A DNA stretch of 64,000 bases from Psychromonas sp. 14N.309.X.WAT.B.A12 (GTDB lineage Bacteria; Pseudomonadota; Gammaproteobacteria; Enterobacterales; Psychromonadaceae). The DNA is taken from assembly GCF_030397575.1 (NCBI RefSeq), contig NZ_JAPNXS010000002.1, positions 1 to 64,000 of the forward strand. The letters are read 5' to 3'. Positions 37,775 through 47,236 of the stretch are shown here, piece after piece. A program made the position numbers and the translations under genes. Below the pieces are notes generated by a model, which did not search any database, had not been told where the DNA came from, and saw only the letters and a list, made by a program, of their open reading frames with translations. Every line of letters starts with the position of its first letter. Positions within the stretch are counted from its first letter, which is position 1.

Positions 37775-40078
37775 TTATACGATGCGTTGAGGCGCAGGAT
37801 CACGTGCAGCGGTGATCACAATAGCTATCGATTTTGAATTTGGCGTAAATGTATAATCGCCATGGTTAGCCAAAGCCACTAAAGGGTTGGTTTCAGGATA
37901 GTAAGCGGCAGCATTACCCATTGGGATATCGTAAGCTAATACCGTAAAGTTAGTCACTTTTCTGACCACTTCATCACCCCATAACGCTTCAATATCGACT
38001 TTATCACCTGAGCTTAAACCAATGGCACTGATATCCTTTTCATTCAGCAATACAATATGACGGTCGCCACTTAAACCACGATATCTGTCACTGAAGCCAT
38101 AAATAGTGGTGTTGTATTGATCATGTGAACGAAGAGTTTGCAATACAAATACAGGGTTTTTACTTAACGCGCGTTGCGATGCAGGCACGATTGCTTCAGG
38201 CAAAGGCGCACGATGAAATTGTGCTTTTTGATCACTGGTGTTCCATTTGTGCTCAGCTGCTGAGTTACCTAAATAAAAACCACCCGGATTCGCCAGTCGT
38301 TTGTTCATATCAGTGAAGCCAGGAATAGTTTGGCTGATTAAATCACGAATGCGATCATAATCTTCTATTAAAGCTAACCAATCTACTGGTTCATTGCCCA
38401 ATGTAGCATGGGCAATGCCAGCAATAATTGCAGGCTCTGAACGCATTTTTCTGATATCACTTTTCACCACACCTTGTGATGCATGCACCATTGAAAATGA
38501 ATCTTCCACAGTGATTTTTTGCGGCTTACCCTGTTGTAAATCGATATCTGTTCGACCTAAGCAAGGTAGGATTAGCGCATTTTTACCCGGGTATAAATGT
38601 GTTCGATTTAATTTCGTGGCGATATTCACGGTTAAATCACAACGACTCATGGCTTGTCTGGTGACTTCGGTATCAGGCATGGCTGCAGCAAAGTTACCAC
38701 CTAATCCAATAAACACTTTGCTGTCACCGCGTAACATCGCTTCTACCGCTTGTACTGCGTTATGGCCATGCGCTTGTGGTGGCGTAAAGTTAAATGTTTT
38801 TTCTATATTATCTAATAAGGTTTGTGGTGGTTTTTCATCAATGCCCATGGTGCGATCACCCTGTACATTTGAATGGCCACGCACTGGGCATAACCCAGCC
38901 CCTTTTTTACCAATATGACCAAATAATAATTGTAAATTGGCTAATTCATTAACCGTTGCCACTGAGTGTTTGTGTTGAGTGATCCCCATCGCCCACGTGA
39001 TAATCACGCGTTTAGCATCTTGAAAAACAGTCGCCGCTGATTTAATTTGATCTTTAGATAATCCAGATTGCTCAGTAATTAATGACCAAGGCGTGGCTTT
39101 AACTTCTTCTAAATACGCCTCTAAACCACTGGTATGTTTTTCAATGAATTTTAGATTGAATACACGGTCGCCATTTTCAATGGCTTGTTCATGGCGTTTT
39201 AGTAGCACTTTTACCATACCGCGCACAGCCGCCATATCACCACCTAAATTAGGTGTAAAATATTGGCTCGTCAGCTTAGTTGAACTCCCAAACATCATAT
39301 CCACAGGCGATTGAGGGTTCGCGAATCGCTCTAATCCTCGCTCTTTTAAGGTATTAAAAGTCACAATATTAGCGCCACGATGTGCGGCGTGGTTTAAGGT
39401 ATGTAACATACGAGGATGGTTTGTGCCGGGGTTTTGGCCAAATACAAAAATAGCATCTGCATGCTCAAAGTCATTTAATGTGACTGTGCCTTTACCAATT
39501 CCAATCGCTTGTTTAAGCCCAATACCGCTTGCCTCGTGGCACATATTTGAACAGTCAGGAAAATTATTTGTACCGAATTTTCTTACAAATAACTGGTATA
39601 AAAAGGCTGCTTCATTACTTGCACGGCCCGAAGTATAAAATTCAGCTTGGTGAGGACTTTCTAAACCATTTAAGTGTTTGGCAATTAATTCAAAGGCCCC
39701 TTCCCAACTTACCTCAGTATATTTATCTGTTTCGGCATCGTACATTAAAGGCACTGACAAACGACCTTGATCTTCCAAGAAGTAATCGGTTTGAGTGCGC
39801 AGTGTTGACACTGAATATTGGTCGAAAAACACCGGTGTTAAACGACGAGATGTTGCCTCCCAATTCACTGCTTTTGCACCATTCTCGCAGAATTTAAAGC
39901 GGTCTTTTTTACCCTCTTCGCCCCAAGCACAACCCGGGCAGTCAAAACCATGGTCTTGATTGGTCTTTAATAAATTTAATACATTTTTTGCGACATTTTC
40001 ACTGTGCAACAAATGTTTACCTGTACTAACAAGTGAACCCCAACCACCAGCGGCACCTTTATATTTTTTAACGGTCAT
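37775..40078 (-). CDS. YdeP/FdhF-family molybdopterin oxidoreductase
   Basis: 767 aa, closest by eye to E. coli YdeP: KYKGAAGGWGS, HGFDCPGCAWGEE, TSGRASNEAAFLYQLF, NNFPDCSNMCHE (Mo-ligand region with cysteine), GQNPGTNHPRM, RGHSNVQGDRTMG and RSHDQYNTTIYG. A bis-MGD protein related to formate dehydrogenase H, without twin-arginine signal, hence cytoplasmic. Substrate not established; YdeP is linked to acid resistance. It follows fdhD by 6 nt, its likely sulfur-insertion partner. Confidence 0.9.
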   Translation of the reverse strand: MTVKKYKGAAGGWGSLVSTGKHLLHSENVAKNVLNLLKTNQDHGFDCPGCAWGEEGKKDRFKFCENGAKAVNWEATSRRLTPVFFDQYSVSTLRTQTDYFLEDQGRLSVPLMYDAETDKYTEVSWEGAFELIAKHLNGLESPHQAEFYTSGRASNEAAFLYQLFVRKFGTNNFPDCSNMCHEASGIGLKQAIGIGKGTVTLNDFEHADAIFVFGQNPGTNHPRMLHTLNHAAHRGANIVTFNTLKERGLERFANPQSPVDMMFGSSTKLTSQYFTPNLGGDMAAVRGMVKVLLKRHEQAIENGDRVFNLKFIEKHTSGLEAYLEEVKATPWSLITEQSGLSKDQIKSAATVFQDAKRVIITWAMGITQHKHSVATVNELANLQLLFGHIGKKGAGLCPVRGHSNVQGDRTMGIDEKPPQTLLDNIEKTFNFTPPQAHGHNAVQAVEAMLRGDSKVFIGLGGNFAAAMPDTEVTRQAMSRCDLTVNIATKLNRTHLYPGKNALILPCLGRTDIDLQQGKPQKITVEDSFSMVHASQGVVKSDIRKMRSEPAIIAGIAHATLGNEPVDWLALIEDYDRIRDLISQTIPGFTDMNKRLANPGGFYLGNSAAEHKWNTSDQKAQFHRAPLPEAIVPASQRALSKNPVFVLQTLRSHDQYNTTIYGFSDRYRGLSGDRHIVLLNEKDISAIGLSSGDKVDIEALWGDEVVRKVTNFTVLAYDIPMGNAAAYYPETNPLVALANHGDYTFTPNSKSIAIVITAARDPAPQRIV

Positions 40079-40084
40079 TACTGC

Positions 40085-40942
40085 CTACCTATTGATTTGA
40101 TTAGTCTTTTTTAAACGAAAATCACCATGGTAGACATTGCAAGTATGGTCACTCACAAACCCTATTAAGGTGATGTTAAATTGCTTTGCAACAGCTACTG
40201 CTAGGCTTGATGGTGCACCAATCGCAACCACCACAGCCATTTTAGCGGCTACCGCTTTTTGCATTAATTCGAAACTAACTCGTCCACTGAGCATTAATAT
40301 ATTTTGTTTGTCTAATAAGTTTTTAGTGACCAATTCGCCAATTACCTTATCCACGGCATTATGACGACCTACATCTTCATGCACTGCTAAACATTGGTCT
40401 AACGTAAAGACACCTGCGCTATGCACGCCACCCGTTGCAGAGAATAACGTTTGCTGTTCTCTTAATTGAGAGGAGAAAGTCAGTACTTTTTGAATCGGCA
40501 ACCATTCAGGTGCTTGGTCAATATTGAGGTCAAAGGTGTGCGCTAACTTTTTTACATCATTCGCACCACAAATGCCGCAACCAGAGTGACTAACAAATTG
40601 ACGCGTTAATGAGGCCCAATCCAACACTACATCATCACTTAATAGCACATCACATTGGTTAAACTCTTCACTTTCAATAGATTTGATTTGAGTGCGATCT
40701 TGAATAATTGCATAGGAAAGCAGTAAACCAGTCACCAATAAGGCATCTTGCCCAGGCGTTCTCATGCTCACCATAAACGTTTTTTCTAATTGTTGCTGAG
40801 TGTCTTTACAAGTCCAATGTAATACGATGTTTAACGGATCTTCACTGATCACTACATCTTCACTCAAGCGCACATCAATATCTCCCTCGGGCATTAATCG
40901 ATAACGTTGTCGATTAACATACTGATAGGACTTTGCACTCAT
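40085..40942 (-). CDS. fdhD: Formate dehydrogenase accessory sulfurtransferase FdhD
   Basis: 285 aa. Carries the CGICG pair (about residues 122-126) that relays sulfur from IscS to the molybdenum cofactor, plus VGRHNAVDKVIGE and LSGRVSFELMQKAV. It sulfurates bis-MGD in formate dehydrogenase-like enzymes. First gene of an operon with the YdeP-like oxidoreductase. Confidence 0.95.
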   Translation of the reverse strand: MSAKSYQYVNRQRYRLMPEGDIDVRLSEDVVISEDPLNIVLHWTCKDTQQQLEKTFMVSMRTPGQDALLVTGLLLSYAIIQDRTQIKSIESEEFNQCDVLLSDDVVLDWASLTRQFVSHSGCGICGANDVKKLAHTFDLNIDQAPEWLPIQKVLTFSSQLREQQTLFSATGGVHSAGVFTLDQCLAVHEDVGRHNAVDKVIGELVTKNLLDKQNILMLSGRVSFELMQKAVAAKMAVVVAIGAPSSLAVAVAKQFNITLIGFVSDHTCNVYHGDFRLKKTNQINR

Positions 40943-41326
40943 TACTAACCCTTGATACTTTGATTTTTAAGAAGATTCAGGCTGATACTGATTATTAACA
41001 ACCAGTAGGAGGATGATTCATAGTATTCAGCTTTATAACATATTATTCACAATTTTTTTAGGGGGAATGAGTAATTTTATTAAAAATAATAGTCAAAATT
41101 AATCAACAGGCTTCGCAGTCTGTTTTATAGAATATTAATGTGAGTATTAAGGTAACCTTAATTATTATCTATACCCAGTTTCTAATTAAGTGTTTTCTCT
41201 ATTTCCATTCCCTTGCTTGTCCCTTTTCGCATTTTTGCTCACCTAAGCCACGCCCTTCTGTTGCTTGTTGTTCGGTAGATACTTACAATAGCTGGCAATT
41301 ATTTTATTCATTATAAAGGATTCCCT
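40943..41326. other. Intergenic region between fdhD and ettA
   Basis: 384 bases holding promoters for the two divergent genes. Visible structure: an AACAG-rich stem (AACAGgCttcgcaGtCTGTT, about 41104-41125) and the palindrome at 41146-41162. No gene seen. Confidence 0.5.
41146..41162. promoter_or_regulatory. 17-bp palindrome, possible operator
   Basis: ATTAAGGT-a-ACCTTAAT, perfect 8-bp arms around one base, about 165 nt before the ettA start. Operator-like, but no regulator can be assigned. Confidence 0.35.
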
Positions 41327-43006
41327 ATGGCTCAAGCATTGCCTGATAAGTTCATTTATTCTATGTCCCGCGTTTCTAAGGTGGTTCCACCTAAACGTAC
41401 GATTTTAAAAGATATTTCATTAAGCTTTTTCCCTGGCGCTAAGATTGGTGTGCTTGGTCTAAATGGTGCAGGTAAATCTACCTTATTACGCATTATGGCG
41501 GGTATCGATCAAGAGTTTGAAGGTGAAGCGCGTGCTTTAACTGGCACTAAAATCGGTTACTTACCGCAAGAGCCTATATTAGATCTAGAAAAGAATGTGC
41601 GTGAAGTTGTTGAAGAAGCAGTGTCTGAAGTGAAGTCAGCATTAACTGAATTAGATGCAGTTTACGCAGCATACGCTGAAGAAGATGCAGACTTTGATGC
41701 ATTAGCAAAACGCCAAGGTCAATTGGAAGATATTATCCAAGCCCATGACGGTCATAACCTTGATAACCAACTAGAGCGTGCTGCCGATGCACTTCGCCTT
41801 CCTGCTTGGGATCAACCAGTGAAAGTATTGTCTGGTGGTGAACGTCGTCGTGTTGCGTTATGTCGCCTACTGCTTGAAAAACCAGATATGTTATTGCTCG
41901 ATGAACCAACTAACCACTTGGATGCTGAATCGGTTGCTTGGTTAGAGCGCTTCTTACATGACTATGAAGGTACTGTTGTTGCTATTACCCATGACCGTTA
42001 TTTCTTAGATAACGTTGCGGGTTGGATCTTAGAGTTAGACCGTGGTTACGGTATTCCATGGGAAGGTAACTACTCTTCTTGGTTAGAGCAAAAAGATGAG
42101 CGTTTAAAACAAGAAGCATCACAAGAGAAAGCGCGTCAACGTCAAATTGAGCAAGAGCTTGAATGGGTTCGCTCAAATGCAAAAGGTCGCCAATCTAAGA
42201 GTAAAGCGCGTTTATCCCGCTTTGAAGAGCTTAATAATCAAGACTTCCAAAAACGTAATGAGACTAACGAGCTATTTATTCCTACTGGTCAGCGTTTAGG
42301 TGACCAAGTGATTGATGTCAATAACCTCACTAAATCATTTGATGGTCGAGTGTTAATTGATGATTTAAGCTTTAGTATTCCTAAAGGTGCAATCGTAGGT
42401 ATTATCGGTGCCAATGGCGCGGGTAAATCAACGTTATTTAAAATGTTAGCTGGTACTGAGCAACCTGACTCTGGTGAAATAATTGTTGGTGAAACAGTTA
42501 ACATGGCCAGTGTTGATCAGTTCCGTGATCACATGGATGACAAATTAACGGTATTTGAAGAAGTGTCTGGCGGCAGTGATATTATCCAAGTGGGTAACAT
42601 TGAAATCCCAAGCCGTGCCTACTTAGGCCGTTTCAACTTTAAAGGTTCTGATCAATCTAAGATTGTCGGTGATTTATCAGGTGGTGAGCGTGGTCGTTTA
42701 CACTTGGCTAAACTGCTTAAATCTGGCGGTAACTTACTACTACTGGATGAGCCAACCAATGATTTAGATATTGAAACCTTACGTGCGCTTGAAGATGCGC
42801 TACTAGGCTTTGCGGGTTGTGCTATGGTTATTTCCCATGACCGTTGGTTCTTAGACCGTATTGCTACGCATATCATCGATTACCGCGATGAAGGTCAAGT
42901 TAACTTCTACGAAGGTAACTACACAGATTACGAAGCATGGTTGAAGAAAACCTTGGGTGCTGCAGCAGTAGAACCAACACGTGTGAAGTACAAGCGTATT
43001 AATTAA
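41327..43006 (+). CDS. ettA: Energy-dependent translational throttle protein EttA
   Basis: 559 aa ABC-F protein: two ATPase domains (Walker A GLNGAGKST and GANGAGKST; signatures LSGGERRRVALCRLL and LSGGERGRLHLAKLL) joined by the arm and P-site linker (ERLKQEASQEKARQ). Binds the ribosomal E site and gates the first translation steps by ATP/ADP ratio. AAAGGA lies 6 nt before the ATG. The stop codon TAA (43004-43006) is partly formed by the MITE-like element; the last residues (VKYKRIN) are 1-2 residues short of the E. coli end as recalled. Confidence 0.97.
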   Translation: MAQALPDKFIYSMSRVSKVVPPKRTILKDISLSFFPGAKIGVLGLNGAGKSTLLRIMAGIDQEFEGEARALTGTKIGYLPQEPILDLEKNVREVVEEAVSEVKSALTELDAVYAAYAEEDADFDALAKRQGQLEDIIQAHDGHNLDNQLERAADALRLPAWDQPVKVLSGGERRRVALCRLLLEKPDMLLLDEPTNHLDAESVAWLERFLHDYEGTVVAITHDRYFLDNVAGWILELDRGYGIPWEGNYSSWLEQKDERLKQEASQEKARQRQIEQELEWVRSNAKGRQSKSKARLSRFEELNNQDFQKRNETNELFIPTGQRLGDQVIDVNNLTKSFDGRVLIDDLSFSIPKGAIVGIIGANGAGKSTLFKMLAGTEQPDSGEIIVGETVNMASVDQFRDHMDDKLTVFEEVSGGSDIIQVGNIEIPSRAYLGRFNFKGSDQSKIVGDLSGGERGRLHLAKLLKSGGNLLLLDEPTNDLDIETLRALEDALLGFAGCAMVISHDRWFLDRIATHIIDYRDEGQVNFYEGNYTDYEAWLKKTLGAAAVEPTRVKYKRIN

Positions 43007-43202
43007 CCTCAATCAATACTGGATAAGAAAAGCGAATCGACACCGCTATTGATACGGATTTCTGCGTTAAATTATTGCTCAATAACCCGTTATTGCTTCA
43101 ATAATTTGCCTTGAACTACGCACAACTAGCAGTATTGTCTATTACATGATTTAACTATCTGATTTTATATGATGTTTCGCTTCCATTAACCAGAACTGAG
43201 GT
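43006..43202 (+). mobile_element. MITE-like element, copy 2, on the ettA stop codon
   Basis: 197 bp, ends ACCTCAAT...CTGG and CCAGAACTGAGGT, flanked by TA at 43004-43005 and 43203-43204. Inverted relative to copy 1. Central hairpin AAATTATTG/CAATAATTT plus CAATAAC/GTTATTG at 43069-43107. It separates ettA from its terminator at 43233. Confidence 0.75.
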
Positions 43203-43232
43203 TAGTTAAGTTAAAAATAATAAGCATAAAAC

Positions 43233-43263
43233 AAAAAAACCATTCAAGTTGAATGGTTTTTTT
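43233..43263. terminator. Terminator after ettA
   Basis: AAACCATTC-AAGTT-GAATGGTTT with A-run and T-run on the two sides; bidirectional, serving ettA and the convergent PEP-CTERM gene. Confidence 0.88.
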
Positions 43264-43290
43264 ATGTGCGAAGCTTTGTCTATGTAGAGG

Positions 43291-43932
43291 TTAGCTAACC
43301 TTTTTACGGCGGCTAATAGAAAAACCTAGTACCGCTAAAGCAAAAAGTCCCAACATAGCAGGTGCAGGCACTGCAACAGGAGCTGACACTAAAAAATTAT
43401 TAACGATTAATTTTGATTTAAAAGCATTATCATTCACATTCAACACACCTACTGTGTAGGTTAATAAACCAGACTCAGTAGCAGTCCATTCAAAAGACCC
43501 CGTTGTCCAATCTGGTGTTGCTGTATCAGCAAGCCAATTTAGGTCACCTAAGCTTAAGTTAACAAAGGCAAAATCATTATAATATGAATTTGAATTTTCA
43601 GCGCTGTACCACAACCAATCAAATGAAAAGACTGAGCCGGTATCGACTGTGACACTATTTTGATATGCGGAGCCCGATACTGCGTTTCCTGTTGAAATGC
43701 TGTCGAAAGTACCTTGTTCAACACCTGCAAAAGTACTGACTTTACTATCACTCTCACCATCAATTGAATATATATATAAACTATCTTGATATGTTTTTAC
43801 TGCTCCAATGGTATTAGATCCAATGGTATTGCCAGAGGTATGTTTGCCACTTGTTTTATGACTCATGACTGTTGCTTGTGCTGCCACTGAAAATAACAAT
43901 GGTACTAATATTGAGATGATTTTTCTCATCAA
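43291..43932 (-). CDS. PEP-CTERM-type secreted protein
   Basis: 213 aa. N-terminal signal peptide (LVPLLFSVAAQA) and a C-terminal sorting signal: VPAPAMLGLFALAVLGF followed by SRRKK, i.e. V-P-A-P, one hydrophobic helix and a basic end, the pattern processed by exosortase. The middle is Ser/Thr/Asn-rich with no recognised domain. Such proteins are linked to exopolysaccharide or surface assembly. No exosortase gene is in the window. Confidence 0.75.
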   Translation of the reverse strand: MMRKIISILVPLLFSVAAQATVMSHKTSGKHTSGNTIGSNTIGAVKTYQDSLYIYSIDGESDSKVSTFAGVEQGTFDSISTGNAVSGSAYQNSVTVDTGSVFSFDWLWYSAENSNSYYNDFAFVNLSLGDLNWLADTATPDWTTGSFEWTATESGLLTYTVGVLNVNDNAFKSKLIVNNFLVSAPVAVPAPAMLGLFALAVLGFSISRRKKVS

Positions 43933-44092
43933 CCTTTCCTTTATAATTAACTAGGTAAAATCTACCCACAAAGAGCGATCAAGCAATAAGCAAGCCAAAA
44001 ATGTAAAGCACTGAATTTAAATAGATTAGTTGTAAACAAAAAAATAAATGAAATAAAGTGTTAAGTAATTCGACACAACAGAGGGAAATAAT

Positions 44093-44164
44093 GACTATAA
44101 ACTTAATAATTTATAGTCGTTATTCTGAGGTTATTATCTGCCAGTATCGACTGGCAGATAATAA
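44093..44164 (-). terminator. Two tandem hairpins after the di-heme peroxidase gene
   Basis: GACTATAAA/TTTATAGTC (44093-44118) and a perfect 15-bp stem TTATTATCTGCCAGT/ACTGGCAGATAATAA with tetraloop ATCG (44131-44164), starting 7 nt after the stop. No T-run, so 3'-end stabiliser or Rho-assisted terminator. Confidence 0.55.
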
Positions 44165-44170
44165 TGATAA

Positions 44171-45349
44171 CTAGTGAGCCGCTTGCTTCGCTTCCTCACG
44201 CTTTTCTTGCTTTTCTAATAACGGCTCAAATCGTTTATCCGTTAATATTTTCATAAAAGCAATCAATGCATCAATCTTACGGTCTGTTAATACTTGAGCT
44301 TTAAGATCCTCTAAGTCAACCGTTGCAGGTACTTCAGGTGCGCGCCAAGGTTTGCCAGTTTCTGGATTAATAGTGCGCTTAGGATTATTAAAGTGATCAT
44401 AAAACTCCATCACGGTACGTAAATCTTTAAATACACCATTATGCATATAAGGTGCTGTTACGGCGACATTACGTAATGATGGATTTTTAAATTTACCATC
44501 GTATTTAGGATCGTCAACCGCTGGATTTTCTAGTAAACCATGGTCAATAAAGTCATCTTTTACGTGGCCCAATGCAATCAACTGAGCATTAGAAGGAACA
44601 CCAATATTACGATATTGATGGTTAGTGAAAGGCTCTTTTTTACTATCTTCTGTTTTCAACATATGACAACTATTGCAGCTCACATTGTTATTAGAGAAGA
44701 ATAAAGTACGCCCTAAATCTTCTAACACTGTTAGCTCGTACTCGCCTTTTAAGAATCGATCATACTTACTATCATAAGTTGCAAACTCATCAGTTTGTTC
44801 AAATGCTTGAATAGCACGGGCAAAACCATTAAAAGCAGGTAAAACACCATCTTCTTTAGCTTGCTGCTCAAAGACTGTTTCACCATAAATACGTTTAAAG
44901 TTATCAATGTAAAATGGATTTTCTTGAATACGCTGTACTACCGTTTCAGCATCAGGAAAACCCATTTCAACAGGGTTTAATGGCGGCCCCATTGCTTGAT
45001 CAGCTAAGGTATTCGCACGACCATCCCAGAATTGCCCACCAACATATTCATTGAGCTCTTGATTAAAATGAAATGAAGGCGATGTATTGGCATAAGCGGC
45101 CATTGGCGTATTACGCGTGCCAAGAGATTTACTATCGTCACCCAGTGAAACCATAGTCAGTCCAATATTGTCACGGTGATCACTAAAGCTTGTTGAAGGC
45201 TCATGGCAAGTTGCGCAAGACATAGTTCTGTTCACAGAAAAGCTCGGGTCGAGAAACAAGATCTGCCCTAACTGTGCCTCTGTTAGTTGAGCAGCATTCG
45301 CTTGAGAAAAGCTCATACCAATGAAGAATAAATAAAGAAATTTTTTCAC
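44171..45349 (-). CDS. Di-heme cytochrome c peroxidase (CCP/MauG family)
   Basis: 392 aa. Signal peptide to about residue 20, heme-binding CATCH at 45-49 and CNSCH at 225-229, FLDPSFSVNRTMSCATCHEP and APYMHNGVFKDLRTVMEFYD typical of the family. Periplasmic; reduces peroxide or oxidises a protein partner. The GTG start (45349) overlaps the stop of the upstream hydroxylase gene (GTGA), so the two are coupled. Last gene of the iron locus. Confidence 0.92.
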   Translation of the reverse strand: MKKFLYLFFIGMSFSQANAAQLTEAQLGQILFLDPSFSVNRTMSCATCHEPSTSFSDHRDNIGLTMVSLGDDSKSLGTRNTPMAAYANTSPSFHFNQELNEYVGGQFWDGRANTLADQAMGPPLNPVEMGFPDAETVVQRIQENPFYIDNFKRIYGETVFEQQAKEDGVLPAFNGFARAIQAFEQTDEFATYDSKYDRFLKGEYELTVLEDLGRTLFFSNNNVSCNSCHMLKTEDSKKEPFTNHQYRNIGVPSNAQLIALGHVKDDFIDHGLLENPAVDDPKYDGKFKNPSLRNVAVTAPYMHNGVFKDLRTVMEFYDHFNNPKRTINPETGKPWRAPEVPATVDLEDLKAQVLTDRKIDALIAFMKILTDKRFEPLLEKQEKREEAKQAAH

Positions 45350-46266
45350 TTAAGTGTCCGTTTTATACTTGTCATTATATTAAAAAAGGGGCGAACCATA
45401 ATTTTGCTAACACTATCAAAGTCTTGTCTTTTACCTTCCCCTAAACCAAATTTTTGCACCGTAGCGGCATCCTTGGTTAGTCTCAATGAACCAAACAACC
45501 AATCCCATAAGGCTAATACGCTACCGTAATTTTTTCGCATACTCTCTTGTTGATGATGTACTTGATGTTGCGCTGGAGAAATCAATAATCGTTCCATCCA
45601 ACGCCCATAAGTTAAACGAATATGGCTATGTCTTAGGTTTCCAGTAAAAGAAAATAAGGCAACTATAAACAGGTTACCACCTAATACAGTATATAAATCA
45701 ACACGCGCACCAAAACAAAAGATGAAAATACCTGTCACCACACCTGCAACAATCGCGTTGCGCAGCGCAAATAATAATATTTCTACCGGATGCAAACGGT
45801 AGAAGGTTAACGGGTTTAATGACTCGGCACTATGATGTACCTCATGAAACTTCCACAACCAACGATTTGTATGCATCAAGCGATGTAACCAATAACGACT
45901 CAAATCCCCTAATACAAATAAGCACAAGGTATAAGACAAGACGATATCGCGATAATACCAAGATAGAAACAGCGGTTCATAATTTGAGTTTAAATAATTT
46001 AAAACCCACAATGCGACCGTTTGACCTGATAATAATAATGGAATAATTAGCAGTTTTTTTAACAGCCAATTAACCAAAAAATAGCGATAATCAAGTTTGG
46101 CATCAGCATTCAACCAATAGGCTTTCATGTTAGTAATAGAAAGCTTATGCCCTTGCCACACATACCAAACTGTTGCTATCAGCGCGCTAGCAATTAGGTA
46201 GCCCCAAAATATACGTTGGCTACCGTTTAAGAACAGCGCTAATGGAGAATCAATCGCCATCGGCAT
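45346..46266 (-). CDS. Fatty-acid hydroxylase/sterol-desaturase superfamily membrane protein
   Basis: 306 aa, about five membrane segments, and the histidine clusters of integral-membrane di-iron hydroxylases: HRLMH (128-132), HEVHH (141-145), RHSH (about 212-215) and HQVHH (234-238). It would hydroxylate a lipid in the inner membrane using O2. Its start overlaps the preceding imelysin-like gene by 17 nt and its stop overlaps the next start, so it is firmly part of the iron operon, an unusual partner. Confidence 0.88.
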   Translation of the reverse strand: MPMAIDSPLALFLNGSQRIFWGYLIASALIATVWYVWQGHKLSITNMKAYWLNADAKLDYRYFLVNWLLKKLLIIPLLLSGQTVALWVLNYLNSNYEPLFLSWYYRDIVLSYTLCLFVLGDLSRYWLHRLMHTNRWLWKFHEVHHSAESLNPLTFYRLHPVEILLFALRNAIVAGVVTGIFIFCFGARVDLYTVLGGNLFIVALFSFTGNLRHSHIRLTYGRWMERLLISPAQHQVHHQQESMRKNYGSVLALWDWLFGSLRLTKDAATVQKFGLGEGKRQDFDSVSKIMVRPFFNIMTSIKRTLK

Positions 46267-47236
46267 CGATTAAGTTAGCTGATACACCAATACGGCTCAC
46301 TAACTCTCTGTAAAAGGCTTTTTGTACATCCAATAGACCTTGGAAGATTGGGATCATGTCATTCAGGTTAAAGTTATGGTCTGCCGGTGTATTGTTATAC
46401 GCTTCTACTGATGCAGTCAGTGCATTTTGTACCGCTTTAATACCTTCACTACCGTGTTTTTCGTAAGCAATAGTCGCTACGTTAGGTTGCTTATCTTCCG
46501 CTAGTAGTTGTTGATTGGTTTCCAATACTCCACCAATGAATGCCCAAGATGCTTCACTGTATGGGAACTGTTGGTGTTCAGGTTTAGTTTCACCTAAGTT
46601 TGCCTTAGTTAACCCACTCACTTGAGCAATACGCCAATCACGAGTTTTGTAAATATGCTCAATTTGCGCATTAACCACTAACGATAAACCTTTATCAACG
46701 TCAAACAGGAACGCATCACGGTTTGCTTTGTAACCGTCGCTAATTTGCGTAAAGCGCTTACATACATTAGCAACCATTACCTCTGCAAACTCTTTTCTGC
46801 GCTCAGACCACTCACCGCTGAACATTACTGAATCAATAGCGGTCATGGTTTTGTAAGAGTTTTTGTATAATGCAGTCTGTGGTTTTGAATCACGGCCAAT
46901 TAAACGTTCGATACTGGCATGAATATCTTCATTTCCACTGTGGAAAAAATCCACCATCAATGGGTAATCCATGGCATTCATGTCGTAACCGCCAAGAATG
47001 TAACTAGCTTGCACTTGCCCCCAGCCTTTTGCCAATTGTTCGAATGCTTGATGACGTACTTCACCTGAGTCACTGTCTAATGCACCTTGTAAATCAGCAC
47101 AGTATTGCACTGCGTTATCAGCATTTTGCTGAAGCACATTGTCATAAATAGAGGCATAAGGGTCTTTTTGCACGGCATAACTTAACATTGGTACGCTAAG
47201 TAAACAAATGCATGACAGATGTGTAAAAGTTTTCAT
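46250..47236 (-). CDS. Imelysin-like (peptidase M75-like) periplasmic protein
   Basis: 328 aa. Signal peptide (MKTFTHLSCICLLSVPMLSYA) and an all-helical body that aligns in character with imelysin/EfeO M75 domains (NAVQYCADLQGAL, KGWGQVQASYILGG, EASWAFIGGVLETNQQ). The GxHxxE motif of active family members was not found, so it is probably a diverged paralogue of the imelysin at 48764. It overlaps the di-heme gene upstream by 4 nt. Confidence 0.7.
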   Translation of the reverse strand: MKTFTHLSCICLLSVPMLSYAVQKDPYASIYDNVLQQNADNAVQYCADLQGALDSDSGEVRHQAFEQLAKGWGQVQASYILGGYDMNAMDYPLMVDFFHSGNEDIHASIERLIGRDSKPQTALYKNSYKTMTAIDSVMFSGEWSERRKEFAEVMVANVCKRFTQISDGYKANRDAFLFDVDKGLSLVVNAQIEHIYKTRDWRIAQVSGLTKANLGETKPEHQQFPYSEASWAFIGGVLETNQQLLAEDKQPNVATIAYEKHGSEGIKAVQNALTASVEAYNNTPADHNFNLNDMIPIFQGLLDVQKAFYRELVSRIGVSANLIDADGD

